Source: an uncultured Clostridia bacterium (lineage in GTDB: Bacteria > Bacillota > Clostridia > Christensenellales > Borkfalkiaceae). Taken from it: DNA of 55,846 nucleotides. Location: positions 1 through 55,846 of the forward strand of contig CANQMN010000013.1 of NCBI GenBank assembly GCA_947624965.1, in the 5' to 3' direction. The notes beneath the pieces were generated by a model, which was not told where the DNA came from, searched no databases, and saw nothing but the letters and a program-made list of their open reading frames with translations. The translations under genes were made by a program, and so were the position numbers. This document shows positions 22,904 through 31,532 of the stretch, piece by piece (position 1 is the stretch's first letter; every line of letters starts with the position of its first letter).

Positions 22904-24376
22904 TCAAAAATCGCAAGAAATTGCCCGTTTTACGGCGACGAGATAGCGTTCGTAGCCCATTTCCGCCTTTTCCCGATCCTCCGCAGGCGTAAACACGCGC
23001 TCCGTTTTTTTGCGGCGGAGGATCTCCGCTTCGTCCAAAAGTCCCAGCGCGAGCCCGCAGAGATACGCCGCGCCGAGCGCCGTGCTCTCCCGTTCCGCGG
23101 GACGGCGCACGCCGATCCCGAGGGTATCCGCCTGAAACTGCATGAGAAAATCGTTCGCGGAAGCGCCCCCGTCGCAGCCGATCTCGCGCAGGGTGATGCC
23201 GCTCTCCCGCCGCATGCAGTCGAGCACGTCCCGCGCGCCGAACGCAATGCTTTCCAGCACGGCGCGGACGACGTGCGCCCGCGTCGTCCCCCGCGTTACG
23301 CCGCATAAAAGCGCGCGCGCCTCGGCATTCCAATAGGGCGCGCCGAGCCCCGTAAAGGCGGGCACGAAGGAGACCCCGCCCGTATCGGGTACGGAGCGCG
23401 CGAGCGCCTCGCTCTCTTCGGCGGAGGCAAGGAGCCCCATCTCGTCGCGGAGCCACTGCACACAGCTGCCCGCGTTGAATACGCTCCCTTCCAGCGCATA
23501 AGTTACCTTGCCGCCGAGGTCGCAGGCGATCGTCGAGAGCAGCCCTTTCTCCGAAGTTACGCAACTTTCGCCCGTATGGAAGAGCAAAAACAGCCCCGTT
23601 CCGTAGGTGATCTTTCCGCCGCCCGCCGCAAAACAAGCCTGTCCGAGCAGCGCGGATTGCTGGTCGCCCGCCATTCCCGCAAGCGGGATCTTCCGCCCGC
23701 CGAGGTTGAGTTCCCCCAAACGCGCGTCGCAGGAGACGACGCGCGGAAGCGCCCCTTCGGGGACGCCGAAAAAGCGAAGAAGCTCTTCGTCCCACCTGCC
23801 CGCGTGGATATCGTAGAGCATCGTGCGGGAGGCGTTCGTGCGATCGCTCGCAAACGCCCTCCCCTCCGTGAATTTGAACGCGAGGTAGCTGTCCACCGTG
23901 CCGAGGCACAGTTTGCCCGCGGAGAGCAGACTGCGCGCGGCGGGAACGTTTTCGAGGATCCACTTCATCTTGCTCGCCGAAAAATACGCGTCGGGCAAGA
24001 GCCCCGTCTTTGCCTTGACGCGGGCGACGATCTCCGCGGGCAGGGCGGCGCAGAACGCGCTCGTGCGGCGGCACTGCCAGACGATGGCGTTACAGACGGG
24101 TTCGCCCGTGTCCCTGTCCCATGCGACGACGGTCTCCCGCTGGTTCGTTATGCCGACGCCCGCGACGTTCTCCGCGCCGACGGCATGCACGCAGTCGTTG
24201 AGACAGTATGCCGCCTTGTAATAGATCTCGCTCGCGTCCTGTTCCACCCAGCCCGGTCTCGGGAAGCTCTGCGCCGTCTCCTGACGGCAGTCGTGGACGA
24301 ACTTCCCCGCCGCAAGGTCATAGACGAACGCGCGCACGCTCGTCGTGCCCGCGTCCAATGCGATAACGTATTTCAT
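22904..24376 (-). CDS. glpK: Glycerol kinase
   Basis: The 490-residue FGGY-family kinase has the N-terminal ATP-binding start YVIALDAGTTSVRAFVYD, NQRETVVAWDRDTGEP near 80-95 with conserved Arg/Glu, DSYLAFKFT near 160, the Asp segment GMAGDQQSALLGQACF near 240, FVPAFTGLGAPYWNAEARA near 320, and DGGASANDFLMQFQAD near 400. It phosphorylates glycerol to sn-glycerol-3-phosphate. Length and motifs are normal. It lies 48 nt after the macrodomain gene on the same strand with a GGGGGAGAA ribosome site; no facilitator (GlpF) or GlpD is nearby. Confidence 0.95.
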   Translation of the reverse strand: MKYVIALDAGTTSVRAFVYDLAAGKFVHDCRQETAQSFPRPGWVEQDASEIYYKAAYCLNDCVHAVGAENVAGVGITNQRETVVAWDRDTGEPVCNAIVWQCRRTSAFCAALPAEIVARVKAKTGLLPDAYFSASKMKWILENVPAARSLLSAGKLCLGTVDSYLAFKFTEGRAFASDRTNASRTMLYDIHAGRWDEELLRFFGVPEGALPRVVSCDARLGELNLGGRKIPLAGMAGDQQSALLGQACFAAGGGKITYGTGLFLLFHTGESCVTSEKGLLSTIACDLGGKVTYALEGSVFNAGSCVQWLRDEMGLLASAEESEALARSVPDTGGVSFVPAFTGLGAPYWNAEARALLCGVTRGTTRAHVVRAVLESIAFGARDVLDCMRRESGITLREIGCDGGASANDFLMQFQADTLGIGVRRPAERESTALGAAYLCGLALGLLDEAEILRRKKTERVFTPAEDREKAEMGYERYLVAVKRAISCDF

Positions 24377-24424
24377 AAGTTTCTCCCCCCGCCGCGCGGC
24401 TGCCCTTGCAACGCGGCGCGTCCG

Positions 24425-25276
24425 TTACATCATGCGCAAGATATTCTCGTAGGTGCGGGTATCCTCCGGAAGATAGGTGTTGAAAATTACCTTCATGGAA
24501 TTTCCCGCGTGGCGGAGTTTCCAGTTCACGACGGCGCCCGCCGCGATCTCCGCCGCTTCCTCGCGGGGAAAATTGAATACGCCCGTCGAGATACAGCAAA
24601 ACGCCAAGGAGTTGAGCCCCGCCTCTTCCGCCAAATTCAGGCAGGAGATATAGCAGGAGCGCAGGGTGGCGCGGTCGAGATCGGTGAGCTCCCGCCCCAC
24701 CATGGGTCCCACGGTGTGCAGGACGTATTTGCTCGGCAAGTTATACGCGCGGGTGATCTTCGCGTCGCCGCAAGCCTCCTCCGCGCCCTGCAACGCGATG
24801 ATGCGCGCGCAGTCGTCGCGGAGCTGCATGCCCGCGAACGAATGGATGGTATTGTCGATACAGCGATGCCCCGCGAGAAAACAGCCGAGGAGCGTCTTGT
24901 TCGCGGCGTTGACGATGCCGTCCGCCGCCAGCCGCGTGATATCCCCCTGCCAGAGACTGACGCCGTATTTTCCGGCGGGGATCTCCTCGGGCGGGACGAT
25001 GCCGCGCTCGACGCTTTCCGTCCAAAACAGCGCGTCCTGCAAGCACAGAACGTCGTACGGGATGGGAAGCGCGGGACGGCGGTTCATGTGTTCCCGCACA
25101 AGTTCGCGCTTGCGCTCGTACGTCGCGCTGAACGCTGCGATCGTGCCCCGTTCCCGAAGCAAAAATTTGAGCAGTTTCCCGCAAGCCTCGTCCTTCTCCT
25201 CCGCGGAGAGGAGCGCGGGACGGGGAAACGGCGAGAGCGGGATCTTATTCTTGTAATCCGCAAAATTCAAACCCAT
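24425..25276 (-). CDS. Zinc-dependent macrodomain protein (protein-ADP-ribose hydrolase)
   Basis: The 283-residue protein has a helical N-terminal part (1-95) and a macrodomain with SLWQGDITRLAADGIVNAANKTLLGCF near 108-134 and the Zn-macro signature GCFLAGHRCIDNTIHSFAGMQLRDDC (Cys/His/Cys ligands, about 131-155). The GPMVGRELTDLDRATLRSCY and FCCISTGVFNFPREEAAEIA loops follow. Zn-macrodomains remove ADP-ribose from protein side chains and often act with SirTM and lipoyl proteins; none are seen here. It starts directly after the hydratase stop (TAA-ATG), implying coupled translation. Full-length for this subfamily. Confidence 0.9.
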   Translation of the reverse strand: MGLNFADYKNKIPLSPFPRPALLSAEEKDEACGKLLKFLLRERGTIAAFSATYERKRELVREHMNRRPALPIPYDVLCLQDALFWTESVERGIVPPEEIPAGKYGVSLWQGDITRLAADGIVNAANKTLLGCFLAGHRCIDNTIHSFAGMQLRDDCARIIALQGAEEACGDAKITRAYNLPSKYVLHTVGPMVGRELTDLDRATLRSCYISCLNLAEEAGLNSLAFCCISTGVFNFPREEAAEIAAGAVVNWKLRHAGNSMKVIFNTYLPEDTRTYENILRMM

Positions 25277-27502
25277 TTACGCCCTTCCCTCTGCATTGTA
25301 ATTGATGAGGCACCCCGCCGCGAGAATGGCACGTTCCTCCCCGGTGAGCGCGCCGAGGGAGAGCGCGACGTCGCGCGTCCTTCCGCCCGATATGACCTTC
25401 GCGACGATACGCTCCTCGCCCCGCGCCACGGCGTCCCGAATGCCCTCGATGTAGAGATAGTCCCCCACGCGGAAGTCCGGCTTCTCGCAGGTGAAGGGGA
25501 GCATCCCCCAGTTGATGAGATTGGAGCGGTAACGCTTGGTGGCGTACTCTTTGCAAATGTTTGCGACGCCGCCGAGGACGCGCTGGCAGCTCGCCGCCTG
25601 TTCGCGCGCCGAGCCGTCGCCCGGTCGCACGGAGACGACCGCGCTTCCGAGCGCCGTCCCTTTCGCGGGGATAAATCCTCCCAGCTCCCGCAACACGGCT
25701 TCGGGGAGCGCGCCCGTTTGCCTGCGCTCCGCCTCCCATGCGCGCACTTCCTTTGCCCGCGCGACATAGCCGGGATCCTTGCGGGAAAGCGCGAACGCGG
25801 AGAGCTTTTCGGGGTTGGAGCGGTACGAAGAGGTCTCGCCCGACGGGATGAGTTCGTCCGTCGTCGTAACGGGATCGGTGAGCCGCGAGACGACTTTGAT
25901 GAGCAGTTCGTCCGCGAGCGCGATCTGTTCGGGCCAATCGGCAATGTTGGGTCCGTAGACGAGCGGAACGTCCTTTTGCGGCTTTCCCGCCCCGTGATAG
26001 ACGCGGTTTCGGTAGATCGTGCCGTCATAGCGGTATTTTTTGAGCCGCTTGGAATATTCGACGTCCAACGCGGACGTGAGCACGCCGCCGTTCGCCGCCG
26101 TCGCCGCGATGGAGCGCGCGTCCATGAGCGCGACCGCCGCGAGCTGTCCCTCGCCCGGCTTGCTCCCCTCGCGGTTCTCGAAGTTCCGCGTCGTATGGCG
26201 GACGGAGAGCGTATTGTTCGCGGGAACGTCGCCCGCGCCGAAACAGGGACCGCAGAACGCGGTCTTGATCACCGCGCCCGCCCGCATGAGTTCCGCGGCG
26301 TAGCCGTTTTCCGCAATGCTCTCGGCGATAGGCTGGGAGGCGGGATAGACGGAGAGCGAAAACGCGCCGCATCCGATGCTCTTTCCGCGCAAGATCTCCG
26401 CCGCCTCCGCGATATTTTCATAACTGCCGCCCGCGCACCCGCCGACGATCCCCTGTCCGACGAATACTTTTCCGTCCCGCGCCGCGTCCGCGATGCGGAA
26501 ATCGGGGTTGAGCTTTTTGCCCTGCTCCTCCACCTTCTGCAAGATGGCGGGCGCGTCCGCGAGAAATTCGCGGATGGTATAGGCGTTGGACGGATGGAAG
26601 GGAAGCGCGATCATGGGCTCTATCCGCGACAGGTCGACGACGATCGCCTTGTCGTAATAGGCGCACGGCGCGGGCGCGAGCTTGCGGTAATCCTCCGCCC
26701 GACCGTGTTCGCGGAGATATTCCTCCGTCTTTTCGTCCGTCTCCCAAACCGTGGAGAGGCATGCCGTTTCCGTCGTCATCACGTCGATGCCGTTGCGCAA
26801 GTCCATGGAGAGACGGGCGATCCCGGGACCGATAAATTCGAGGATCGCATTCTTGGCGAACCCGTTTTTGAACGTCGCCCTGACGAGCGCGAGGGCGACG
26901 TCGTGCGGACCGACCCCCCTGCGCAATTTCCCTTTGAGATAGACGGCGACGATCGGGGGGCGCGGGACTTCGTACGTCTTGCCGAGGAGCTGTTTTACGA
27001 GCTCGGGTCCCCCCTCCCCGACGGCGAGCGTACCGAGCGCGCCGTAGCGGGTGTGGCTGTCCGACCCGAGGATCATCGCGCCGCACTTCGCCGCCGTCTC
27101 GCGCATGTATTGGTGAATGACGGCAAGGTGCGCGGGAACATAATCCCCGCCGTACTTCTTCGCCGCGGAGAGCCCGAACGCGTGGTCGTCCGCATTGACG
27201 GTCCCGCCCACCGCGCACAGCGAATTATGGCAGTTCGTGAGCGTATAGGGAACGGGGAATTCTTCGAGCCCGCTCGCCTTCGCCGTCTGGATGACGCCGA
27301 CATAGGTGATATCGTGCGAGACGAGCGCATCGAAACGGAGGGAGAGCGTATCCCCCTCGCCGCACCCGTGCGCTTGCAGGATGCCGTAAGAGATCGTTCC
27401 CGCGATCGCCTTTTTCTTCTTATCCGACGTCATGAACGCCTGCGCCTCTTTGACGATGCGCCCGTCCATGTAATACACGCCGCTCCTGATCAATTTGACC
27501 AT
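25277..27502 (-). CDS. Aconitase-family hydratase (YbhJ-like)
   Basis: The 741-residue protein has the aconitase layout. LGSDSHTRYGALGTLAVGEGGPELVKQLLGKTY lies near 145-178, followed by AVYLKGKLRRGVGPHDVAL and the three [4Fe-4S] cysteines: GIVGGCAGGSYEN near 355 and FCGPCFGAGD near 415. The swivel domain (about 600-741) has LGGVANICKEYATKRYRSNLINWGMLPF. It reads as the hydratase subfamily (YbhJ in E. coli) rather than citrate aconitase or LeuC/D; the substrate is not known. It has a consensus promoter, a GGAGG ribosome site and is the first gene of hydratase-macrodomain-glpK. Confidence 0.88.
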   Translation of the reverse strand: MVKLIRSGVYYMDGRIVKEAQAFMTSDKKKKAIAGTISYGILQAHGCGEGDTLSLRFDALVSHDITYVGVIQTAKASGLEEFPVPYTLTNCHNSLCAVGGTVNADDHAFGLSAAKKYGGDYVPAHLAVIHQYMRETAAKCGAMILGSDSHTRYGALGTLAVGEGGPELVKQLLGKTYEVPRPPIVAVYLKGKLRRGVGPHDVALALVRATFKNGFAKNAILEFIGPGIARLSMDLRNGIDVMTTETACLSTVWETDEKTEEYLREHGRAEDYRKLAPAPCAYYDKAIVVDLSRIEPMIALPFHPSNAYTIREFLADAPAILQKVEEQGKKLNPDFRIADAARDGKVFVGQGIVGGCAGGSYENIAEAAEILRGKSIGCGAFSLSVYPASQPIAESIAENGYAAELMRAGAVIKTAFCGPCFGAGDVPANNTLSVRHTTRNFENREGSKPGEGQLAAVALMDARSIAATAANGGVLTSALDVEYSKRLKKYRYDGTIYRNRVYHGAGKPQKDVPLVYGPNIADWPEQIALADELLIKVVSRLTDPVTTTDELIPSGETSSYRSNPEKLSAFALSRKDPGYVARAKEVRAWEAERRQTGALPEAVLRELGGFIPAKGTALGSAVVSVRPGDGSAREQAASCQRVLGGVANICKEYATKRYRSNLINWGMLPFTCEKPDFRVGDYLYIEGIRDAVARGEERIVAKVISGGRTRDVALSLGALTGEERAILAAGCLINYNAEGRA

Positions 27503-27531
27503 TCCGTCCTCCGAACATGATGTGTTCTTTC

Positions 27532-27560
27532 ATTATAAGCCCTTCCGAAAAATTTTTCAA
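27532..27560 (-). promoter_or_regulatory. Promoter of the hydratase operon
   Basis: On the minus strand: TTGAAA (27560-27555), 17-bp spacer, TATAAT (27537-27532), 29 nt before the ATG. Confidence 0.75.
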
Positions 27561-27617
27561 GCTATCCGTGTGAGAATCGACGAATTTTGTGAATTTTTTT
27601 CGGCATGGGGAAAATAT

Positions 27618-27646
27618 TTGCTTTTTGTGCGGGAATGTTTTATACT
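27618..27646 (+). promoter_or_regulatory. Promoter of the membrane PH-like gene, probable leaderless start
   Basis: TTGCTT (27618-27623), 17-bp spacer, TATACT (27641-27646). The ATG at 27653 starts 7 nt after the -10 box, where transcription itself would begin. Confidence 0.65.
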
Positions 27647-27652
27647 ATGCGT

Positions 27653-28171
27653 ATGAACGATCCAGAACAGCCGCGCCCCGCGCCCGCCGTAAAACGATAT
27701 CCCTTCCGCTTCTCCCCGCTCATCCTCGCCCTGCTCGTCGCGGGGCTCCTGCTCTGTCTCGCGGGATTCGGATTCACCACATGGCAGTTTTCGGACTTCT
27801 TGCAGGGGGAGATCTCCTCCGTCTACGAATGGCTGAAATATATTCTTCTCTATTTTGTGAGCGTTTTGCTCGCCGTCCTCATCCTCGCGATGCTCGTAAA
27901 ATCGCAGTATGTCATCGGCGGGCGCAAGCTCATCCTGCAATTCGGCTTGATCCGTTCGACGTACGATATCGGGAAGATCGTCTCCGTCCAACATTTCCGC
28001 GGCTCCGGGAAACTCACCGTCTACTTCGACGATTTCAAGACGAAATTCATGGTCATCGTCGTGAAAGAGAGCTGGTACGACGACTTCGTGCAAACCCTTC
28101 TCGAACGCAACGAACGCATCACGTACGACTTCGTTACCGCGGAAGAGGAGCAGAATTACCGCAAAAAGTGA
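27653..28171 (+). CDS. Membrane protein with PH-like (YdbS/DUF304-type) domain
   Basis: The frame is open from 27605, but the promoter at 27618-27646 lies inside the extension, so ATG 27653 (MNDPEQPRPAP) is the likely start, giving 172 residues. A proline-rich cytoplasmic start is followed by two membrane helices (about 20-42 and 64-85). After these comes a beta-rich domain with SQYVIGGRKLILQFGLIRSTYDIGKIVSVQHFRGSGKLTVYFDD, the pattern of bacterial PH domains. Function unknown. It is a single-gene unit closed by a strong terminator and transcribed divergently from the hydratase operon. Confidence 0.65.
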   Translation: MNDPEQPRPAPAVKRYPFRFSPLILALLVAGLLLCLAGFGFTTWQFSDFLQGEISSVYEWLKYILLYFVSVLLAVLILAMLVKSQYVIGGRKLILQFGLIRSTYDIGKIVSVQHFRGSGKLTVYFDDFKTKFMVIVVKESWYDDFVQTLLERNERITYDFVTAEEEQNYRKK

Positions 28172-28183
28172 GCGATAAAATTT

Positions 28184-28213
28184 CGCCCGACCGTCTCGGT
28201 CGGGCGTTTTTTT
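28184..28213. terminator. Terminator between the PH-like gene and GH31
   Basis: CGCCCGACCG (28184-28193), loop TCT, CGGTCGGGCG (28197-28206), then T7. It serves the plus-strand gene; the GH31 stop codon lies in its T-run, so it may act for both strands. Confidence 0.85.
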
Positions 28214-30203
28214 ACGGGCGCACCGTGATCTTCCGCAGCCCCTTTTCGATGCCGCTCAACGTAGACCCGTCGTCGCGGCAGATCTCGTATTCCACGGGGG
28301 AATCGATAAACTTGACGAACGCGAGGTGTTCCTCGTCCAGCGAGGCGACGTTCTGCGCGGGTCTTGCGAGCGGCAAGACCTTCCCTTCCCGCAGGAAGAA
28401 TACGACCTCGTCGAGCGGGACTTCGAGATAGTACGAGCCCTTTTCGAGCGTCTTTACCTTGTAGTCGTCCCCCGCCCGCATGCGGATCATCTTCATCCGC
28501 GCGGGCAGATACACGTATCTCCCCTTGGCGTTCTGCTCGCATACGGGCGCGATCATGAGGCTCTCGCCGAAAAACAGCTGATCTTCCACGCCGTCCGCGC
28601 GGGCGTCTTCGGGATATTCAAACGCGAGCGGCTTGAAGAGCATCTCCCCGCGGAGCGCGCACTTGATATATTCGCTGTAAAGGTAGGGCAAGAGCGCGTA
28701 GCGCATGCCGAGGATCCGGCGGAACGCATCCTTGTTCTTGAAGCGGTAGCACTCCTGATCGCGCGCGCCGTTCGTCGCATGGTTGCGCATGAGCGGCGTA
28801 AAGATGCCGAATGCGAGCCAGCGGAGAAGGAGTTCCTCCGTCGTATTGTCCGCGTGTCCGCCGATGTCGGCGCCCGCGAATAAAAATCCGCACATGTCGA
28901 GCGAGGGCATCATCTTCACGTTCAGAAGAAGATGGGACCACCACGAACAGTTGTCCCCCGTCCAGATGCCGCCGTAGCGGTGCATGCCGATGCAGGAGGA
29001 GCGGGAGAAGAGCAGAAAACGCTTGTCGGGCGCATATTCGGCGAAATACTCCGCGGCGGCGCGCGTCATGTTATAGCCGTACAGATTGTGCACGTCCGCG
29101 TGCGAGACGCGCTTCCCGTTCACGTTGTGGCAGAGGGCGCGGTAGTCCTCGGGGGAATTGGCGAGCTTGCCGAAGTTTGCCGTGAGCTTGTTGAAATCGT
29201 CGAGTTCGAGGTTCCCCTTCGTCTGCGCGACCGCCTCGATCGCCTTTTGCAGACGCTCCTTTCCGTAGAAGAGCGCAGGCTCGTTCATATCGTTCCAAAA
29301 GCCCTCGATCCCCTCGTCGAGGAGCGCGCGGTACTGTGCGCCGAACCATGCGCGCGCTTCGGGCGCGAGCACATCGGGCAGCACGCTGTCCCCGGGCCAT
29401 ACGCCGACGACGTAAGGGACCCCCGCGGCGTCCGTGCAGAAATAGCCGTTTCGGAGCCCCTCGTCGTAGACGGGATACCCCTCCTCCGCCTTGATGGCGG
29501 CGTCTACGATGGGTACGAGATAGATGCCCTCCGCTTTCAGTTCCGCGGAGAGCGCGGAGAGGTCCGGATAGCGTTCGGGATCGACGGTGAAATCCTTATA
29601 GTGGATCATGTAGTCGATGTCCATATAGACTGCGTCGAGCGGGAATCCGTTGGCGCGGTAGCCCTCGACGACGGCGCGGATGTCCTCCTCCGTCTTATAC
29701 CCCCACTTGGACTGCCCGTATCCGAACGCCCACTTGGGCGGGATATAGCTTCTCCCGATGAGCGTGCGGAAGGTATGGACGACCTCCTTCGCGCTCCCGC
29801 CCTCGATGACGTACACGTCCGCATTCCATGCGGTGATCTTCAATTCGTCGGGGTCCTCGTATCCCACGTCGAACACGACGCGCCCCGCGCTGTCGAAAAA
29901 GACGCCGAAGGTCTCCTCCCCCGTGAGAACGATAAAATTGTGCGCGCCGTACAGCGCGGTCCTGCCCTCCGTGATGCGGGGATCGTCCGTGTTCCAGCCG
30001 TCGTACAGCCAACCGCGCTTGTTGATGCCGCGCACCTGTTCGCCGAGCCCGTAAACGCGGTCCCGCGCGGAGAGCGGGCGGCGAAACACGAACGCGTCCC
30101 CCGTCCTCTCCACCGTAAATTGCGAAGGGTCCCCCTCCGTGCGCTCGACGCGCTCGACGACGGCGTCCGTCTCAAAGGGTGTTCCGTAAGTAAATTTCTT
30201 CAT
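28212..30203 (-). CDS. Alpha-glucosidase/xylosidase, glycoside hydrolase family 31
   Basis: The 663-residue enzyme starts at ATG 30203 (MKKFTYGTP), 4 nt after the SDR stop; the open extension further 5' is rejected. It has the N-terminal GH31 beta-sandwich with FVFRRPLSARDRVYGLGEQ, the KWAFGYGQSKWGYKTEEDI entry of the barrel near 193-211, and YMDIDYM. The nucleophile block GFWNDMNEP holds Asp305, and RYGGIWTGDNCSWW contains the acid/base Asp. GFLFAGADIGGHADN and a C-terminal beta domain follow. There is no signal peptide, so it acts in the cytoplasm on imported alpha-glucosides or similar. Last gene of the carbonic anhydrase-thioesterase-SDR-GH31 operon. Confidence 0.92.
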   Translation of the reverse strand: MKKFTYGTPFETDAVVERVERTEGDPSQFTVERTGDAFVFRRPLSARDRVYGLGEQVRGINKRGWLYDGWNTDDPRITEGRTALYGAHNFIVLTGEETFGVFFDSAGRVVFDVGYEDPDELKITAWNADVYVIEGGSAKEVVHTFRTLIGRSYIPPKWAFGYGQSKWGYKTEEDIRAVVEGYRANGFPLDAVYMDIDYMIHYKDFTVDPERYPDLSALSAELKAEGIYLVPIVDAAIKAEEGYPVYDEGLRNGYFCTDAAGVPYVVGVWPGDSVLPDVLAPEARAWFGAQYRALLDEGIEGFWNDMNEPALFYGKERLQKAIEAVAQTKGNLELDDFNKLTANFGKLANSPEDYRALCHNVNGKRVSHADVHNLYGYNMTRAAAEYFAEYAPDKRFLLFSRSSCIGMHRYGGIWTGDNCSWWSHLLLNVKMMPSLDMCGFLFAGADIGGHADNTTEELLLRWLAFGIFTPLMRNHATNGARDQECYRFKNKDAFRRILGMRYALLPYLYSEYIKCALRGEMLFKPLAFEYPEDARADGVEDQLFFGESLMIAPVCEQNAKGRYVYLPARMKMIRMRAGDDYKVKTLEKGSYYLEVPLDEVVFFLREGKVLPLARPAQNVASLDEEHLAFVKFIDSPVEYEICRDDGSTLSGIEKGLRKITVRP

Positions 30204-30207
30204 TTTT

Positions 30208-31035
30208 CTACCCCATCTCCTCGATTTTTTCCCGATCGGCGGAAAAAGCGTCCTTCTCCGTTTGCCGCCAACGCCGTGCGATGAAGCGCATGCGGAGCGG
30301 CGCGGGCGCAAGCGCGGAAAAGAAGGATATCACTCTATTCCAAAATCCGACGATCTTTTTTCTCTTGTTTTTCCTCACCGCTTTCAGCGCGATGCGGGCG
30401 ACTTCGCGCGGGCTCTTGGCGGAGATCTTCCCCCAAAAACCGTGCTCTTCGATGTTTTGCTTGATGTCCTCGCGCGTGGGGATCCCCCCGGGCCAGACGC
30501 AGGTAACCTTCGCGCGCCCCTTCATCTCGGTGCGGAGCCCCTCGCAAAATTGCGCGAGCGCGCGTTTCGTCGCGCTGTACAGCGCGAAATAGGGCATGGG
30601 CGTTACGGCGGACATGCTTCCGACCGCAAGGATCTCCGTCTTTCCGTCCAGCGGCGCGCGGGCAAGCGTAGCGCGGATGAAGGAGACCGCCCCCTCCAAG
30701 TTGACGCGCGTCTGCATCACGAGCTTTTCCTCGGTATAGCGTTCCGTTGCCATCTGCGTATCCACGCCAGCAACGTAAATGAGGCGTTGAAAGACGACTC
30801 CCTCCCCGTCCGTATGCGCGAAGAACGCCGTCCGCTGCGCGCTGTCCGTGAGGTCGCAGGCGCGCGTTCTCACCTCGCAGGCGGGAAACTTTTCTTTCAG
30901 CTTGCGCGCAAGCGCGCAAAGCCGCGCTTCGCTCCTTCCCGTGAGATACAGCGCCTCCCCGCGCTCCGCCAAAAGCTCCGTGAACGCGCCGCCGAGCCCG
31001 CCGCACGCCCCGGTGATCAAGGTATAGCGCGTCAT
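30208..31035 (-). CDS. Short-chain dehydrogenase/reductase (SDR)
   Basis: The 275-residue protein starts at ATG 31035 (MTRYTLITGACGGLGGAF), whose ATGA overlaps the thioesterase stop. It has the Rossmann motif TGACGGLG near 8-15, a YVAGVD strand in place of NNAG near 86, catalytic Ser in VGSMSAV near 140, and YSATK near 153-157. A basic C-terminal region (KAVRKNKRKK) leads to a hydrophobic amphipathic stretch VISFFSALAPAPLRM, suggesting membrane association as in fatty-ketone reductase-like SDRs. Substrate unknown. The missing NNAG asparagine pattern is unusual. GH31 follows by 4 nt. Confidence 0.88.
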   Translation of the reverse strand: MTRYTLITGACGGLGGAFTELLAERGEALYLTGRSEARLCALARKLKEKFPACEVRTRACDLTDSAQRTAFFAHTDGEGVVFQRLIYVAGVDTQMATERYTEEKLVMQTRVNLEGAVSFIRATLARAPLDGKTEILAVGSMSAVTPMPYFALYSATKRALAQFCEGLRTEMKGRAKVTCVWPGGIPTREDIKQNIEEHGFWGKISAKSPREVARIALKAVRKNKRKKIVGFWNRVISFFSALAPAPLRMRFIARRWRQTEKDAFSADREKIEEMG

Positions 31036-31532
31036 ACGGCGATCTCGGTAACGCCGTCCTCGATGAGATAGCACATCTCCTCGTGTTCGTCGATGCCCGC
31101 CTCTATCCGTTGCGGAGAAAGTTTGTAATATTTAACGACCGCGCTCGCGAGCAGCGTACCCGCGCGGTCGGAGATCGTGCAAGCCGCCGTGAGAAAGTTT
31201 CCGCTCTCCTTTTCGACGACGCCCCTGCCGAGCAGTTCCGTCCCGTAGGGCACGGGCTTATGATAGCGCGTCTCCAAAGAGAGCGTTACGCCGTACGTCT
31301 TTTCTCCGCCCTCTTTCGCCCACAGCGCGCGCAGACCGAGCTCATCGAGCATGGCGGAGATCAGCCCGCCGTGCACCCGCCCGGGATAGCTTTGATGGAC
31401 GTCCCGAAAGGAGAAGAGCGTGGCGACGCTCCCGTCTTCGAGCGAATAAAAGGGCGCGCGCAATCCATAGACATTGTCCAGCCCGCAGACGGCGCACATC
31501 TTGCTGTTCCTCTGTTTTGCGACGACTTTCAT
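31032..31532 (-). CDS. PaaI-family hotdog thioesterase
   Basis: The 166-residue protein (ATG 31532, overlapping the carbonic anhydrase stop as ATGA) has a hotdog fold with VHGGLISAMLDELGLRALW near 60-78, the typical central helix, and SLETRYHKPVPYGTELLGRGVV. The N-terminus holds SKMCAVCGLDNVYGL with a CxxC pair often seen in this PaaI subgroup. The product would hydrolyse acyl-CoA thioesters in the cytoplasm; the acyl group is unknown. Confidence 0.82.
   Translation of the reverse strand: MKVVAKQRNSKMCAVCGLDNVYGLRAPFYSLEDGSVATLFSFRDVHQSYPGRVHGGLISAMLDELGLRALWAKEGGEKTYGVTLSLETRYHKPVPYGTELLGRGVVEKESGNFLTAACTISDRAGTLLASAVVKYYKLSPQRIEAGIDEHEEMCYLIEDGVTEIAV

Noticed and set aside
23576-27520. A 1314-codon plus-strand open frame
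   Set aside because: It is antisense to glpK, the macrodomain gene and the hydratase, all of which have clear motifs. In GC-rich DNA such long shadow frames are common, and its protein is Arg-rich low-complexity text without domains.
30204-30311. A 36-residue N-terminal extension of the GH31 enzyme
   Set aside because: It overlaps the SDR gene and has no ribosome site; ATG 30203 fits both spacing and domain start.
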